From: Candidatus Peregrinibacteria bacterium
GTDB taxonomy: Bacteria > Patescibacteriota > Gracilibacteria > UBA1369
DNA length: 17,585 nucleotides
Direction: 5' to 3'
NCBI GenBank assembly: GCA_014729615.1
Contig: WJJQ01000004.1
Coordinates: 1-17,585, forward strand
The position numbers and the translations under genes were made by a program. The notes beneath the pieces are model-generated. The model had not been told where the DNA came from, did not search any database, and saw nothing but the letters and a program-made list of their open reading frames with translations. Within the stretch, counting starts at the first letter, position 1, and every line of letters begins with the position of its first letter. Below, piece after piece: positions 1-5,138 of this stretch.

Positions 1-1107
1 ACAGACACTAACGATTACGAAAAGGTGCTTAAGGAAATTGAAGTAAATGGAGACACCACCAACGAAACCCGCGAAAAACTTGCGTATAAAGCTTTTTCAA
101 GAACTTATCATTACGATGAAGCAATAGAGCATTACTTCCGCACAAAATTGGGAGAAGCGGAATTGTTGGATCTACACTATGAAAAAGTGCGCAGCCTTCG
201 CTATGGCGAAAATCCTCATCAAAAAGCGGCTTTCTTCAGAAATCCTCTTAATCATGACTCGAATATTACAAATGCCAAAGTGTTACAGGGGAAAGAAATG
301 TCCTTTAACAATTTAGTAGATGGCGACAGCGCGCTTGAATTGGTTAAGGAATTTGAAAGACCAACGGCAGCGGTCATAAAGCATAATAATCCATGTGGAG
401 TTGCCAGCGCGGATACAATTGAAGAAGCCTTTGAAAATGCCTTTAAAGTGGATTCAATGTCTGCTTTTGGCGGTGTGATCGCTTTGAACAGAGATTGTAA
501 CAAAGCCATTGTTGAATCCATATTTGAAAAAAAATGGTTTGTTGAAATCATTATTGCACCTCATTTTGACGAGGAATCTCGCAAAATGCTTGCCACAAAG
601 AAGAATTTAAGGCTTCTGGAAGTCGGAAAATTAAAACTGGATGAAAAAAGGCGCGATATTAAAAAAGTTGCGGGTGGACTTTTGGTACAAACGCAAGACA
701 CATACCAATTACAAGAATCCGATTTGAAAGTTGTAAGTAAGGTTAAACCTACAGAAGAACAAATCAAAGCTATGCTTTTCGCCACTAAAGTTTGTAAGCA
801 TGTTAAATCGAACGCAATTATTTTGGCAAAGGGTGAAACTGTAATGGGAATAGGCGCGGGGCAAATGTCGCGTGTGGACGCGGTTCATCTGGCCGGATAT
901 AAGGCGGGTGCCGAACGGGCCAAAGGTTCGGTCATGGCTTCCGATGCGTTTTTCCCGTTTGAGGACGGGATTGAAATGGCACATGAATATGGAGTGGAAG
1001 CCGTTATTCAACCCGGCGGGTCTGTGCGAGACGAAGCGGTCATAAAAAGAGTAGATGAACTTGGAATGGCAATGGTATTTACCGGTTACCGATTCTTCCG
1101 CCACTAG
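1..1107 (+). CDS. purH: Bifunctional purine biosynthesis protein PurH, 3' part (5' end beyond window)
   Basis: PurH carries out the last two steps of de novo IMP synthesis: AICAR formyltransferase (10-formyl-THF donor) and IMP cyclohydrolase. The frame is open from base 1, so the N-terminal cyclohydrolase (MGS-like) domain is mostly outside the window. The 368 visible codons hold the end of that domain and the whole transformylase domain. Motifs seen in order are RYGENPHQ (about 199-222), KHNNPCG with the catalytic Lys-His (379-399), SAFGGV (about 460-477), GAGQMSRVD (about 856-882), ASDAFFPF and the C-terminal GYRFFRH. The usual C-terminus is HFRH, so Phe here is a mild variant. No truncation or frameshift is seen in the visible part. 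A GTG at 25 could be mistaken for a start, but PurH-like sequence (DYEKVLKEI) continues upstream of it. The TAG stop overlaps the stop of the convergent gene on the other strand. Confidence 0.97.
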   Translation, partial: TDTNDYEKVLKEIEVNGDTTNETREKLAYKAFSRTYHYDEAIEHYFRTKLGEAELLDLHYEKVRSLRYGENPHQKAAFFRNPLNHDSNITNAKVLQGKEMSFNNLVDGDSALELVKEFERPTAAVIKHNNPCGVASADTIEEAFENAFKVDSMSAFGGVIALNRDCNKAIVESIFEKKWFVEIIIAPHFDEESRKMLATKKNLRLLEVGKLKLDEKRRDIKKVAGGLLVQTQDTYQLQESDLKVVSKVKPTEEQIKAMLFATKVCKHVKSNAIILAKGETVMGIGAGQMSRVDAVHLAGYKAGAERAKGSVMASDAFFPFEDGIEMAHEYGVEAVIQPGGSVRDEAVIKRVDELGMAMVFTGYRFFRH

Positions 1108-1433
1108 TAATTGTCAAGCAAGTACTCAATCATTTCCAAAAATTGATTCAATGATTTTTCATCGAATGTTTCCGCGTATGATTCCGCCCGGTCAACAGAT
1201 ACATACGCGGAAACAAATTCAAGGTTTTTATCGAAGGTGATCATTTCAACCGCGTTAACCTTTAAGTATGCAATTCTTAGATGGATTTTGTCGTCTCCAC
1301 TATGCAAAAGAGACAAAACCTGCCCCTTTTCAAGATTTTGCCCCACAATTGTATGGTTTTCGTTAAAACGGGTAAAAAGTTTTTCTTTTAAATACTGTTT
1401 ATCAATCTCTAAATTTTTCGGATTTTCATTCAT
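1104..1433 (-). CDS. Small acidic hypothetical protein, 109 aa
   Basis: I do not recognise a family. The product is 109 residues, soluble and mixed alpha/beta in appearance. It has no signal peptide, TM segment or metal motif. The middle (roughly residues 30-80) has alternating hydrophobic residues typical of beta strands, and the C-terminus (FLEMIEYLLDN) looks helical. I chose the ATG at 1433 over an in-frame TTG at 1451. A strong promoter (TTGACA-N17-TACAAC) ends only 9 nt upstream of the ATG, and transcription would begin downstream of the TTG. The mRNA should therefore be nearly leaderless, and no Shine-Dalgarno is present. The gene converges on purH, and the two stop codons share the palindrome CTAG. 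The same-strand glutaredoxin gene lies 42 bp upstream, but the promoter between them suggests separate transcription. Overlapping plus-strand ORFs look like shadows. Confidence 0.75.
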   Translation of the reverse strand: MNENPKNLEIDKQYLKEKLFTRFNENHTIVGQNLEKGQVLSLLHSGDDKIHLRIAYLKVNAVEMITFDKNLEFVSAYVSVDRAESYAETFDEKSLNQFLEMIEYLLDNY

Positions 1434-1442
1434 AAGGCGAAT

Positions 1443-1471
1443 GTTGTACAACCTTATGTTTATTTTGTCAA
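1443..1471 (-). promoter_or_regulatory. Sigma-70-type promoter for the 109-aa gene, near-leaderless
   Basis: On the minus strand there is a perfect -35 TTGACA (1471-1466), a 17-nt spacer and a -10 TACAAC (1448-1443). The expected start is about 1436, only about 3 nt before the ATG at 1433. This predicts an mRNA without a 5' leader. Confidence 0.6.
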
Positions 1472-1475
1472 TATT

Positions 1476-1697
1476 TTATCCGTATTTTTTTTCCAGATAA
1501 GCAATTATTTCTTCCGATTCGTTCATTACAGTTCCATCATCGTCCAATACCGGGACTGTTCCGCCCAGATTCATGACGATTTCAGGCTTATTAGCCCTAT
1601 CCACCTCAACTTTTTCGTATTCAATGCCCAGTTCGGCCAGTTTTTGTCTGACTTTTTCGCAAAATGGACATGTGGAAAATTGGTATAATTTCATCAT
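1476..1697 (-). CDS. Glutaredoxin-family mini-protein, 73 aa
   Basis: A thiol-disulfide oxidoreductase of the thioredoxin fold, likely cytoplasmic. The whole 73-residue protein is one glutaredoxin domain. An opening beta strand (KLYQF) is followed by the dithiol site STCPFC (Cys10 and Cys13 counting both Met codons), a helix, the second strand (YEKVEVD), the cis-proline motif TVPVL, and a final helix (SEEIIAYLEKK) like that of GST N-terminal domains. CPFC makes a dithiol mechanism possible; CPYC is the more usual glutaredoxin form. The length is short but normal for NrdH/Grx3-like proteins. Two adjacent ATG codons (1697, 1694) could both start. No SD is visible. Partners cannot be told from context: no glutathione or ribonucleotide reductase genes are in the window. 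It could equally be called a GST N-domain protein. Confidence 0.92.
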   Translation of the reverse strand: MMKLYQFSTCPFCEKVRQKLAELGIEYEKVEVDRANKPEIVMNLGGTVPVLDDDGTVMNESEEIIAYLEKKYG

Positions 1698-1741
1698 AAA
1701 AACAAATTAAATATCGTTTTTAATATACATTTTTTTTAGAT

Positions 1742-1771
1742 TTGACCAAACCGTTTTTGTTTGCTTTTATT
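1742..1771 (+). promoter_or_regulatory. Possible promoter for the 113-aa membrane protein gene
   Basis: A -35 TTGACC (1742-1747), an 18-nt spacer and a weak -10 TTTATT (1766-1771) would start transcription near 1778, about 17 nt before the ATG at 1795. It lies in the divergent gap after the glutaredoxin start. The -10 is only a 4/6 match. Confidence 0.4.
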
Positions 1772-1794
1772 GTCTCTTGATCAATAATAACATT

Positions 1795-2136
1795 ATGGAA
1801 GATTTTGCGGATTCATCATCATATCAACTTTCTCAAAAACAATTTGAAGAGCTGGAAACTGAAAGGCCGCCAAGCATTCCCATGCGTGGGGACTTTGTTA
1901 TTGGCAATAGGGTTGTAAATATTCCCCTTTTGACGGCAAGCGCAATTCTGGGTCTGGGAATAGGTGTTGGCACAGGATTGGCAGTAGTTGACAACCATAA
2001 ATCAAGTATAGAAAAATCTATAAATGAATGTGCCGTATTTGAAGATGAGCAAATTTGTGAAGCCAAATACAGAAAAAATATGGCATTAATAGAGCTTACG
2101 AATGATATTAGAGAATCTATTTTCGGGTCAAAATAA
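1795..2136 (+). CDS. Small single-TM hypothetical protein, 113 aa
   Basis: Unrecognised. Residues 1-42 are polar and likely cytoplasmic. Residues 43-65 are one hydrophobic segment with glycine at every second position (53, 55, 57, 59, 61), a glycine-rich pattern that favours close helix packing or oligomerisation. Residues 66-113 are a charged helical tail with two cysteines (79 and 88) that could form a disulfide if the tail is outside. There is no cleavable signal peptide. I chose the ATG at 1795 over a TTG at 1777, because the promoter proposed at 1742-1771 would start transcription at or after that TTG. No SD is present. The gene stands alone: divergent from the glutaredoxin, with a roughly 200-bp gap before the HNH remnant. 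Confidence 0.78.
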   Translation: MEDFADSSSYQLSQKQFEELETERPPSIPMRGDFVIGNRVVNIPLLTASAILGLGIGVGTGLAVVDNHKSSIEKSINECAVFEDEQICEAKYRKNMALIELTNDIRESIFGSK

Positions 2137-2196
2137 TAGTAATTTCCACTTTTCCAAACACGGTTTTTGATTACAGCATATTTTAGAAAAATTTTA

Positions 2197-2281
2197 GACC
2201 GGGCGGGTTTGCGTTTTTGGCTTAGGGTAGCCGTTATATGATGGTTATCGCAACACAATTTGACAGCCGGTCGCAAGCCCG
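2197..2281. repeat. Alternative inverted repeats in the gap before the HNH remnant
   Basis: The left arm CGGGTTTGCG (2204-2213) pairs with CGCAAGCCCG (2272-2281) over 10 bp with one G-U. GACCGG (2197-2202) is a perfect inverted match to CCGGTC (2267-2272). The two pairings cross, so they are alternatives or a pseudoknot. A 4-bp GGCT/AGCC hairpin sits at 2219-2232. A short direct repeat (GCG, T-run, GGCTT) occurs near 2211 and 2285. No promoter or protein was found for this stretch. It may be an RNA element or an old insertion edge. Confidence 0.4.
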
Positions 2282-2305
2282 AAAGCGTGTTTTTTGGCTT
2301 TTTTC

Positions 2306-2314
2306 TGCTATAAT
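2306..2314 (+). promoter_or_regulatory. Extended -10 promoter (TGCTATAAT) for the HNH remnant
   Basis: A perfect extended -10, TGCTATAAT, lies at 2306-2314. Transcription would begin near 2321, with ATG codons at 2334 and 2340 following closely. No good -35 is seen at 17 nt, which is normal for extended -10 promoters. The same nonamer occurs before the sortase gene (15116-15124). Confidence 0.6.
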
Positions 2315-2333
2315 AATGGGTACTTTAACCCTG

Positions 2334-2923
2334 ATGAATATGAGCAATCAACAATTATATGAAAAATGTCGTTTTTATGGACAAGCCACCTTGGAAGCAC
2401 GGCGCAAATTCATTGGCCTTTTGCCCGAAGTGGCGCGCAGAAGGTTGTGGCAAGAAAAACTGAACTTGTTCACATGACAAAAAACCTATCATCAAGATCG
2501 CTAGAACTAGCCATAAAAGAGCATAAATCTGTGCACGTGCAACGATTTGAAATGGCCGATGACATTAAACAAAAATTACAACAACTGCATGAAGAGGGAA
2601 TAGATGTGAATGAAATGTTAAGAAAAATGCTCAATCAAAGAGACCGGCAGATTGAAGAAAACAACAAACTGCAAGAACCGGCCAAAACCAGCTACATACC
2701 CGTCAAAATCAAACGCGCAATCCACTACAAATACGAAAACAAATGCGCGGTACCCGGCTGCCAACAAAGAGCAACAAACATTCACCATACATTAAGGCGT
2801 GCGGTAGGCAAAATCCACAGCCCTAAATTTATGGTGCCGCTTTGCAAAGCACATCACGACCTTGAGCATTTAACCGATGAAAGGGTTTTTGCATACAAAA
2901 ATGGTGACGAGGGGCGGAATTGA
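2334..2923 (+). pseudogene. HNH endonuclease gene, broken by internal deletion plus frameshift
   Basis: There are two out-of-frame pieces. The first (2334-2477) encodes about 47 aa including QLYEKCRFYG and FIGLLPEVARRRLW, which from memory is the start of a long HNH-nuclease family common in CPR genomes. That homology stops at about 2446-2455. A different frame then carries the rest. An intact ATG at 2474 overlaps the first frame's TGA (ATGA) and would give 149 aa: a helical linker (25-68), then a TSYIPVKIKRAI stretch, a zinc pair C91/C96, catalytic-type H104-H105, and C124/H127/H128. The HNH domain itself looks complete. The middle of the family protein is missing. The last 8-9 codons (YKNGDEGRN) are read from a decayed tRNA-Phe copy, so the natural C-terminus is lost too. 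It could alternatively be a translationally coupled two-part gene, but a 47-aa first part makes decay more likely. Confidence 0.7.
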
Positions 2924-2964
2924 GTAGCCGACGCAAGGGATAATCATGTGCCCAGTCCTTCGCT
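2901..2964 (-). pseudogene. Decayed partial copy of tRNA-Phe
   Basis: Bases 2901-2938 match the 3' half of the intact tRNA-Phe (2984-3021) at 33 of 38 positions without gaps, including CCA and a following T-run. A second 12-base block, CAGTCCTTCGCT (2953-2964), matches 3027-3038. Nine extra bases lie between the blocks, where the anticodon loop should be. The D arm and 5' acceptor strand are not recognisable, and two T-stem pairs are broken, so it cannot be a working tRNA. It overlaps the end of the HNH remnant. It may be a tandem duplication or an integration (att) scar. Confidence 0.75.
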
Positions 2965-2984
2965 GGAGCACAACACGAAAAAAA

Positions 2985-3059
2985 TGGTGCCGAGGGGCGG
3001 AATTGAACCACCGACGCAAGGATTTTCAGTCCTTCGCTCTACCACTGAGCTACCCCGGC
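2985..3059 (-). tRNA. tRNA-Phe, anticodon GAA
   Basis: The 75-nt cloverleaf is complete on the minus strand. The 5' acceptor GCCGGGG pairs with CCUCGGC (one G-U). The 4-bp D stem is GCTC/GAGC. The anticodon stem AAGGA/TCCTT has loop CTGAAAA, giving anticodon GAA. The variable loop is 5 nt, and the T stem GGTGG/CCGCC has loop TTCAATT. The discriminator is A and CCA is encoded. A run of seven T follows CCA directly and may end transcription. No convincing promoter was found upstream (3060-3190). Confidence 0.97.
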
Positions 3060-3157
3060 AAGGGCCTGGCACGAATCACAACAATCATCTATGGAGAAAC
3101 ATGCTCAAAGAATTTACAGCATCTTTGTCCTTTTTACAAATTAAAAAAGCCAAACAC

Positions 3158-3186
3158 TGGACAAAAGAAAAAAATATTGTTATACT
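3158..3186 (+). promoter_or_regulatory. Promoter of the small RNA gene
   Basis: A -35 TGGACA (3158-3163, 5/6 to consensus), an exact 17-nt spacer and a -10 TATACT (3181-3186, 5/6). The expected start is about 3193. No protein start follows on this strand before the terminator, so the promoter serves the RNA itself. Confidence 0.65.
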
Positions 3187-3192
3187 GATATG

Positions 3193-3296
3193 AAAATTGA
3201 AAAAAAGTCTGGAGAAGGAGCTGTCTTTAGCTAGTGCTGGAAGCCGCATTTTGGCCCCACAGTCTAAAAGGCAGCCCGCTCTCCGGGCTTTTTTTT
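3193..3296 (+). ncRNA. Unclassified small RNA, about 104 nt, rod-like fold
   Basis: A non-coding unit framed by a good promoter and a strong intrinsic terminator. By hand it folds into a long rod. An outer 9-bp helix joins 3207-3215 to 3280-3288 (two G-U pairs). An inner 11-bp helix joins 3220-3230 to 3264-3275 (one bulged A). An apical hairpin covers 3234-3260, closed by GTG/CAC and GCC/GGC. The 3' strands of the rod overlap the terminator stem (3273-3289), so the rod and the terminator exclude each other. I looked for the SRP RNA signature (CAGG...GGAA loop region) and 6S-like size and did not find them. No riboswitch I know fits, and no plus-strand gene follows: the next gene is the nuclease on the opposite strand. 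Function unknown. Confidence 0.68.
3273..3296 (+). terminator. Intrinsic terminator of the small RNA
   Basis: Stem AGCCCG (3273-3278) pairs with CGGGCT (3284-3289) around loop CTCTC, and T continues to 3296. The T-run overlaps the stop codon of the convergent nuclease gene. Read from the other strand, the hairpin is followed only by GCCTTTT, so it may end nuclease transcription weakly. Confidence 0.88.
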
Positions 3297-3846
3297 AAAA
3301 GGTGCCGTCGCAAAGAGATGGATTCCAAATGCCAAACCCCCGCTCACGCGCGAATTCTTCAGCGGACTGCAAAGAGCTTTTTTTTTGCAAATCCTGCCCG
3401 GGCAGGATTAAAACTTTCGCCAGGCCTTCTTTTAGAATTTGTTCATTAAGCAATGATCCATCGTCCAAATAGACATAATATAAATCTCTTCCATGAGCAT
3501 CTTTTTCAGCAATGTTACTGTCACGGGCCAAACGGACTTTCAAATTATATCCATTAGAATCCCGAAAAAATTTATCAACAATTACCGAGGGCACGCTTTC
3601 GGCAAGGCATTGAGGGACTTTAATGTCAGCTCCATGCCATTCGGGCGCATCAACACCGATAAGCTGAACACGCTTGATAGAGTCATCCATTTTTACCACA
3701 TATGAATCCCCATCAATGACGTGCAAAATGGATGCATTGGTTTGAGCGGGAATTATTCGAATAAAAATAAAATACAATCCGACCGCAACAGCAATCAAAA
3801 ACAAAATTGTTATTAAAGTCCTTGTTACAAGCCAAAAAATATTCAT
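3295..3846 (-). CDS. Membrane-anchored thermonuclease-like (SNase/TNase) protein, 183 aa
   Basis: A staphylococcal-nuclease-family endonuclease that cleaves DNA or RNA with Ca2+. Residues 6-32 form one hydrophobic N-terminal segment without an obvious cleavage site, so the enzyme is probably tethered outside the membrane. The OB-fold nuclease domain covers about 39-180. Key residues are present: D45 (VIDGDS), R59 and E69 (RVQLIGVDAPE; equivalents of SNase Arg35, Asp40 and Glu43), and R120 in HGRDLYYVY (equivalent of Arg87). The usual RxLxYVY-DG strand and a C-terminal ARERGFGIW helix are complete. The ATG at 3846 follows a weak AAGG about 7 nt upstream and the promoter at 3868-3895. The gene stands alone and converges on the small RNA gene. 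An anchored surface nuclease suits nucleic-acid scavenging, which is an inference. Confidence 0.92.
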   Translation of the reverse strand: MNIFWLVTRTLITILFLIAVAVGLYFIFIRIIPAQTNASILHVIDGDSYVVKMDDSIKRVQLIGVDAPEWHGADIKVPQCLAESVPSVIVDKFFRDSNGYNLKVRLARDSNIAEKDAHGRDLYYVYLDDGSLLNEQILKEGLAKVLILPGQDLQKKSSLQSAEEFARERGFGIWNPSLCDGTF

Positions 3847-3867
3847 AAAAAACCTTATTGGCGCAAA

Positions 3868-3895
3868 ATTATAACACGCTCCTCCTCAAAAACAA
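3868..3895 (-). promoter_or_regulatory. Promoter of the nuclease gene
   Basis: A perfect -10 TATAAT on the minus strand (3873-3868), with a weak -35 TTGTTT (3895-3890) at 16 nt. The expected start is near 3861, giving a leader of about 15 nt that contains AAGG. Confidence 0.6.
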
Positions 3896-3950
3896 TAAAA
3901 TAAACAAAAAATATGTCTATAGCAATTCACAAGCAAACGGCTATGCAGCC

Positions 3951-3979
3951 TTAAAAAAATCCATAAAAAATGGTATTAT
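3951..3979 (+). promoter_or_regulatory. Promoter of the cupredoxin-like gene
   Basis: A -35 TTAAAA (3951-3956), a 17-nt spacer, and an extended -10 TGGTATTAT (3971-3979). The expected start is about 3986, giving a leader of about 33 nt without a Shine-Dalgarno. A small inverted repeat CCAT/ATGG (3961-3973) lies in the spacer and could be a binding site. Confidence 0.5.
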
Positions 3980-4018
3980 ATTACGATTAAACAAAAATAA
4001 AATTAACAAAAACACAAA

Positions 4019-5053
4019 ATGAACGTACCAAAATTTCTACAAAAATCAGATGAAAACAAAAAAGTGTCATTTGAAAAAATGGTTGAACAAGAAGAGGCGG
4101 AATTCAACAGCAAACCTCCAAAAGATGAGGACAAAGTCACAGCAGGAACAAAAATTAAGGTTATTGCGGCTGTGGCGGTTGTGGGATTTGCTTCATATAT
4201 TGCGTTTTGGGTTCAGCAACCTGCTGAAATCCAGAGTGACGTTTTGAATGATGACGTAAATTCAACTGAAGTAACAGAAGAGCTTGAAAACGATATTATT
4301 CCGGCTGAAGCAACAGTTGCGCAATCTGATGGAGTAAGTTTTGAAGAAGTCTCAATAGTAGATTTCGCTTTTAGTCCCGCAAATATTACTCTTGAGCCCG
4401 ACACAACGGTTATCTGGACAAACATGGATTCTGTTGACCATACGGTAACAAGTGACTTTTTCACAAGCGAAACATTGGCTCCCGGAGATTCATATTCATA
4501 TACCTTTGAAACGCAAGGAGTTTATGAGTACAGCAGTTCTTTTTATCCGCAAATGACCGGTAAAATTACTGTGGAATCAGCGGACGCTGAAGCTATGGAA
4601 GAAACTGTTGATCCTGAAGACCTACAACCTGCCGCGCCTGAGGTAGACGATGAACCCGCCGTACCTGAAACCGAAACCGCACCTGAAACCGAAACCGATT
4701 CAGAAGCAATGGAGCCGGTTGACGAGCCTGTTGCGGATGAGCCGGGACTGGATGACTTAGCGACATCTGATGATGATGCCGTTGATGCTTTGATTCAAGA
4801 TTTATTGGAAAATAATGAAGAAGTGGAAGTAATTGACGCCGATGGTGAAGCTGACGTACAAATTCTTGAAAACACACAGGCAGATTCAGCTGAAGACGCG
4901 GTAAACATTGATGATGTCTTGTCTGAAGATGAATTAAGAGGTGCCGCTGAAGGTGAAATTACGGAATCAGGACCTGAACATGTTTTGTATGCATTTATTA
5001 TTGGCCTTATTCTTTATGTGAACAGAAAAAAGTTGTTCCGTAACAGAGCGTAA
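4019..5053 (+). CDS. Surface protein with a degenerate cupredoxin domain and acidic linker, 344 aa
   Basis: Residues 1-45 are charged and cytoplasmic. Residues 46-65 are a TM or uncleaved signal anchor. Residues 108-186 match the plastocyanin-like fold (FAFSPANITL, VIWTNMDSVDHTV, LAPGDSYSYTF, YPQMTG). Residues 187-315 are an acidic Pro/Glu/Thr linker. Residues 318-344 are SGPE-type residues, a short hydrophobic stretch (321-334) and a basic end (RKKLFRNRA). In copper-binding relatives the ligands are His, Cys, His and Met. Here H141 and M179 remain, but the Cys position is S173 and the second His is Y176, so a normal type 1 copper site is not possible. The tail looks like either a second TM helix or a sortase sorting signal without a canonical LPxTG. 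A sortase is encoded at 15147. An 18-nt tandem repeat in the linker encodes PETETA/PETETD. It is transcribed alone and ends at a strong terminator. Confidence 0.85.
   Translation: MNVPKFLQKSDENKKVSFEKMVEQEEAEFNSKPPKDEDKVTAGTKIKVIAAVAVVGFASYIAFWVQQPAEIQSDVLNDDVNSTEVTEELENDIIPAEATVAQSDGVSFEEVSIVDFAFSPANITLEPDTTVIWTNMDSVDHTVTSDFFTSETLAPGDSYSYTFETQGVYEYSSSFYPQMTGKITVESADAEAMEETVDPEDLQPAAPEVDDEPAVPETETAPETETDSEAMEPVDEPVADEPGLDDLATSDDDAVDALIQDLLENNEEVEVIDADGEADVQILENTQADSAEDAVNIDDVLSEDELRGAAEGEITESGPEHVLYAFIIGLILYVNRKKLFRNRA
4663..4697 (+). repeat. Tandem repeat in the acidic linker, 18-nt period
   Basis: A 17-nt unit starting ACCTGAAACC is repeated exactly at 4663-4679 and 4681-4697 inside the cupredoxin-like gene, giving the peptide repeat PETETA-PETETD. 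The perfect DNA match suggests recent duplication, and the copy number may vary between strains. Confidence 0.8.
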
Positions 5054-5080
5054 ACAGAGCATAATAGGCTAAAACCAAAC

Positions 5081-5109
5081 TTGTCATAAAAATACGAAGA
5101 GAGTACACT
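5081..5109 (+). promoter_or_regulatory. Probable cdaA promoter overlapping the upstream terminator
   Basis: A -35 TTGTCA (5081-5086, 5/6), a 17-nt spacer, and a -10 TACACT (5104-5109) that sits in the left arm of the terminator hairpin. Transcription would start near 5116, in the hairpin loop. The new RNA would therefore lack the left arm and escape termination, with a leader of about 23 nt. Confidence 0.5.
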
Positions 5110-5135
5110 ACACACGCTGTACTCTCTTTTTTTTT
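5098..5135 (+). terminator. Intrinsic terminator of the cupredoxin-like gene
   Basis: A perfect 10-bp stem AGAGAGTACA (5098-5107) / TGTACTCTCT (5118-5127) with a 10-nt loop, then T to 5135. The T-run ends only 3 nt before the cdaA ATG at 5139, so read-through from upstream should be blocked right at the cdaA start. Confidence 0.92.
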
Positions 5136-5138
5136 GAA

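Noticed and set aside
709..1104. 131-codon minus-strand ORF inside purH
   Set aside because: Antisense to conserved transformylase motifs and without family likeness.
2946..3193. Two overlapping plus-strand ORFs of about 80 aa
   Set aside because: They run across the tRNA-Phe gene and its relic on the opposite strand. Their peptides are just translated tRNA sequence.
3193..3296. SRP RNA (4.5S) or 6S RNA identity for the small RNA
   Set aside because: The rod shape is suggestive, but the conserved SRP loop signature is missing and it is too short for 6S RNA. It was left unclassified.
4593..4877. 94-codon His/Gln/Arg-rich minus-strand ORF
   Set aside because: It is the complement of the acidic repeat linker of the cupredoxin-like gene. 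The odd composition follows from that repeat.
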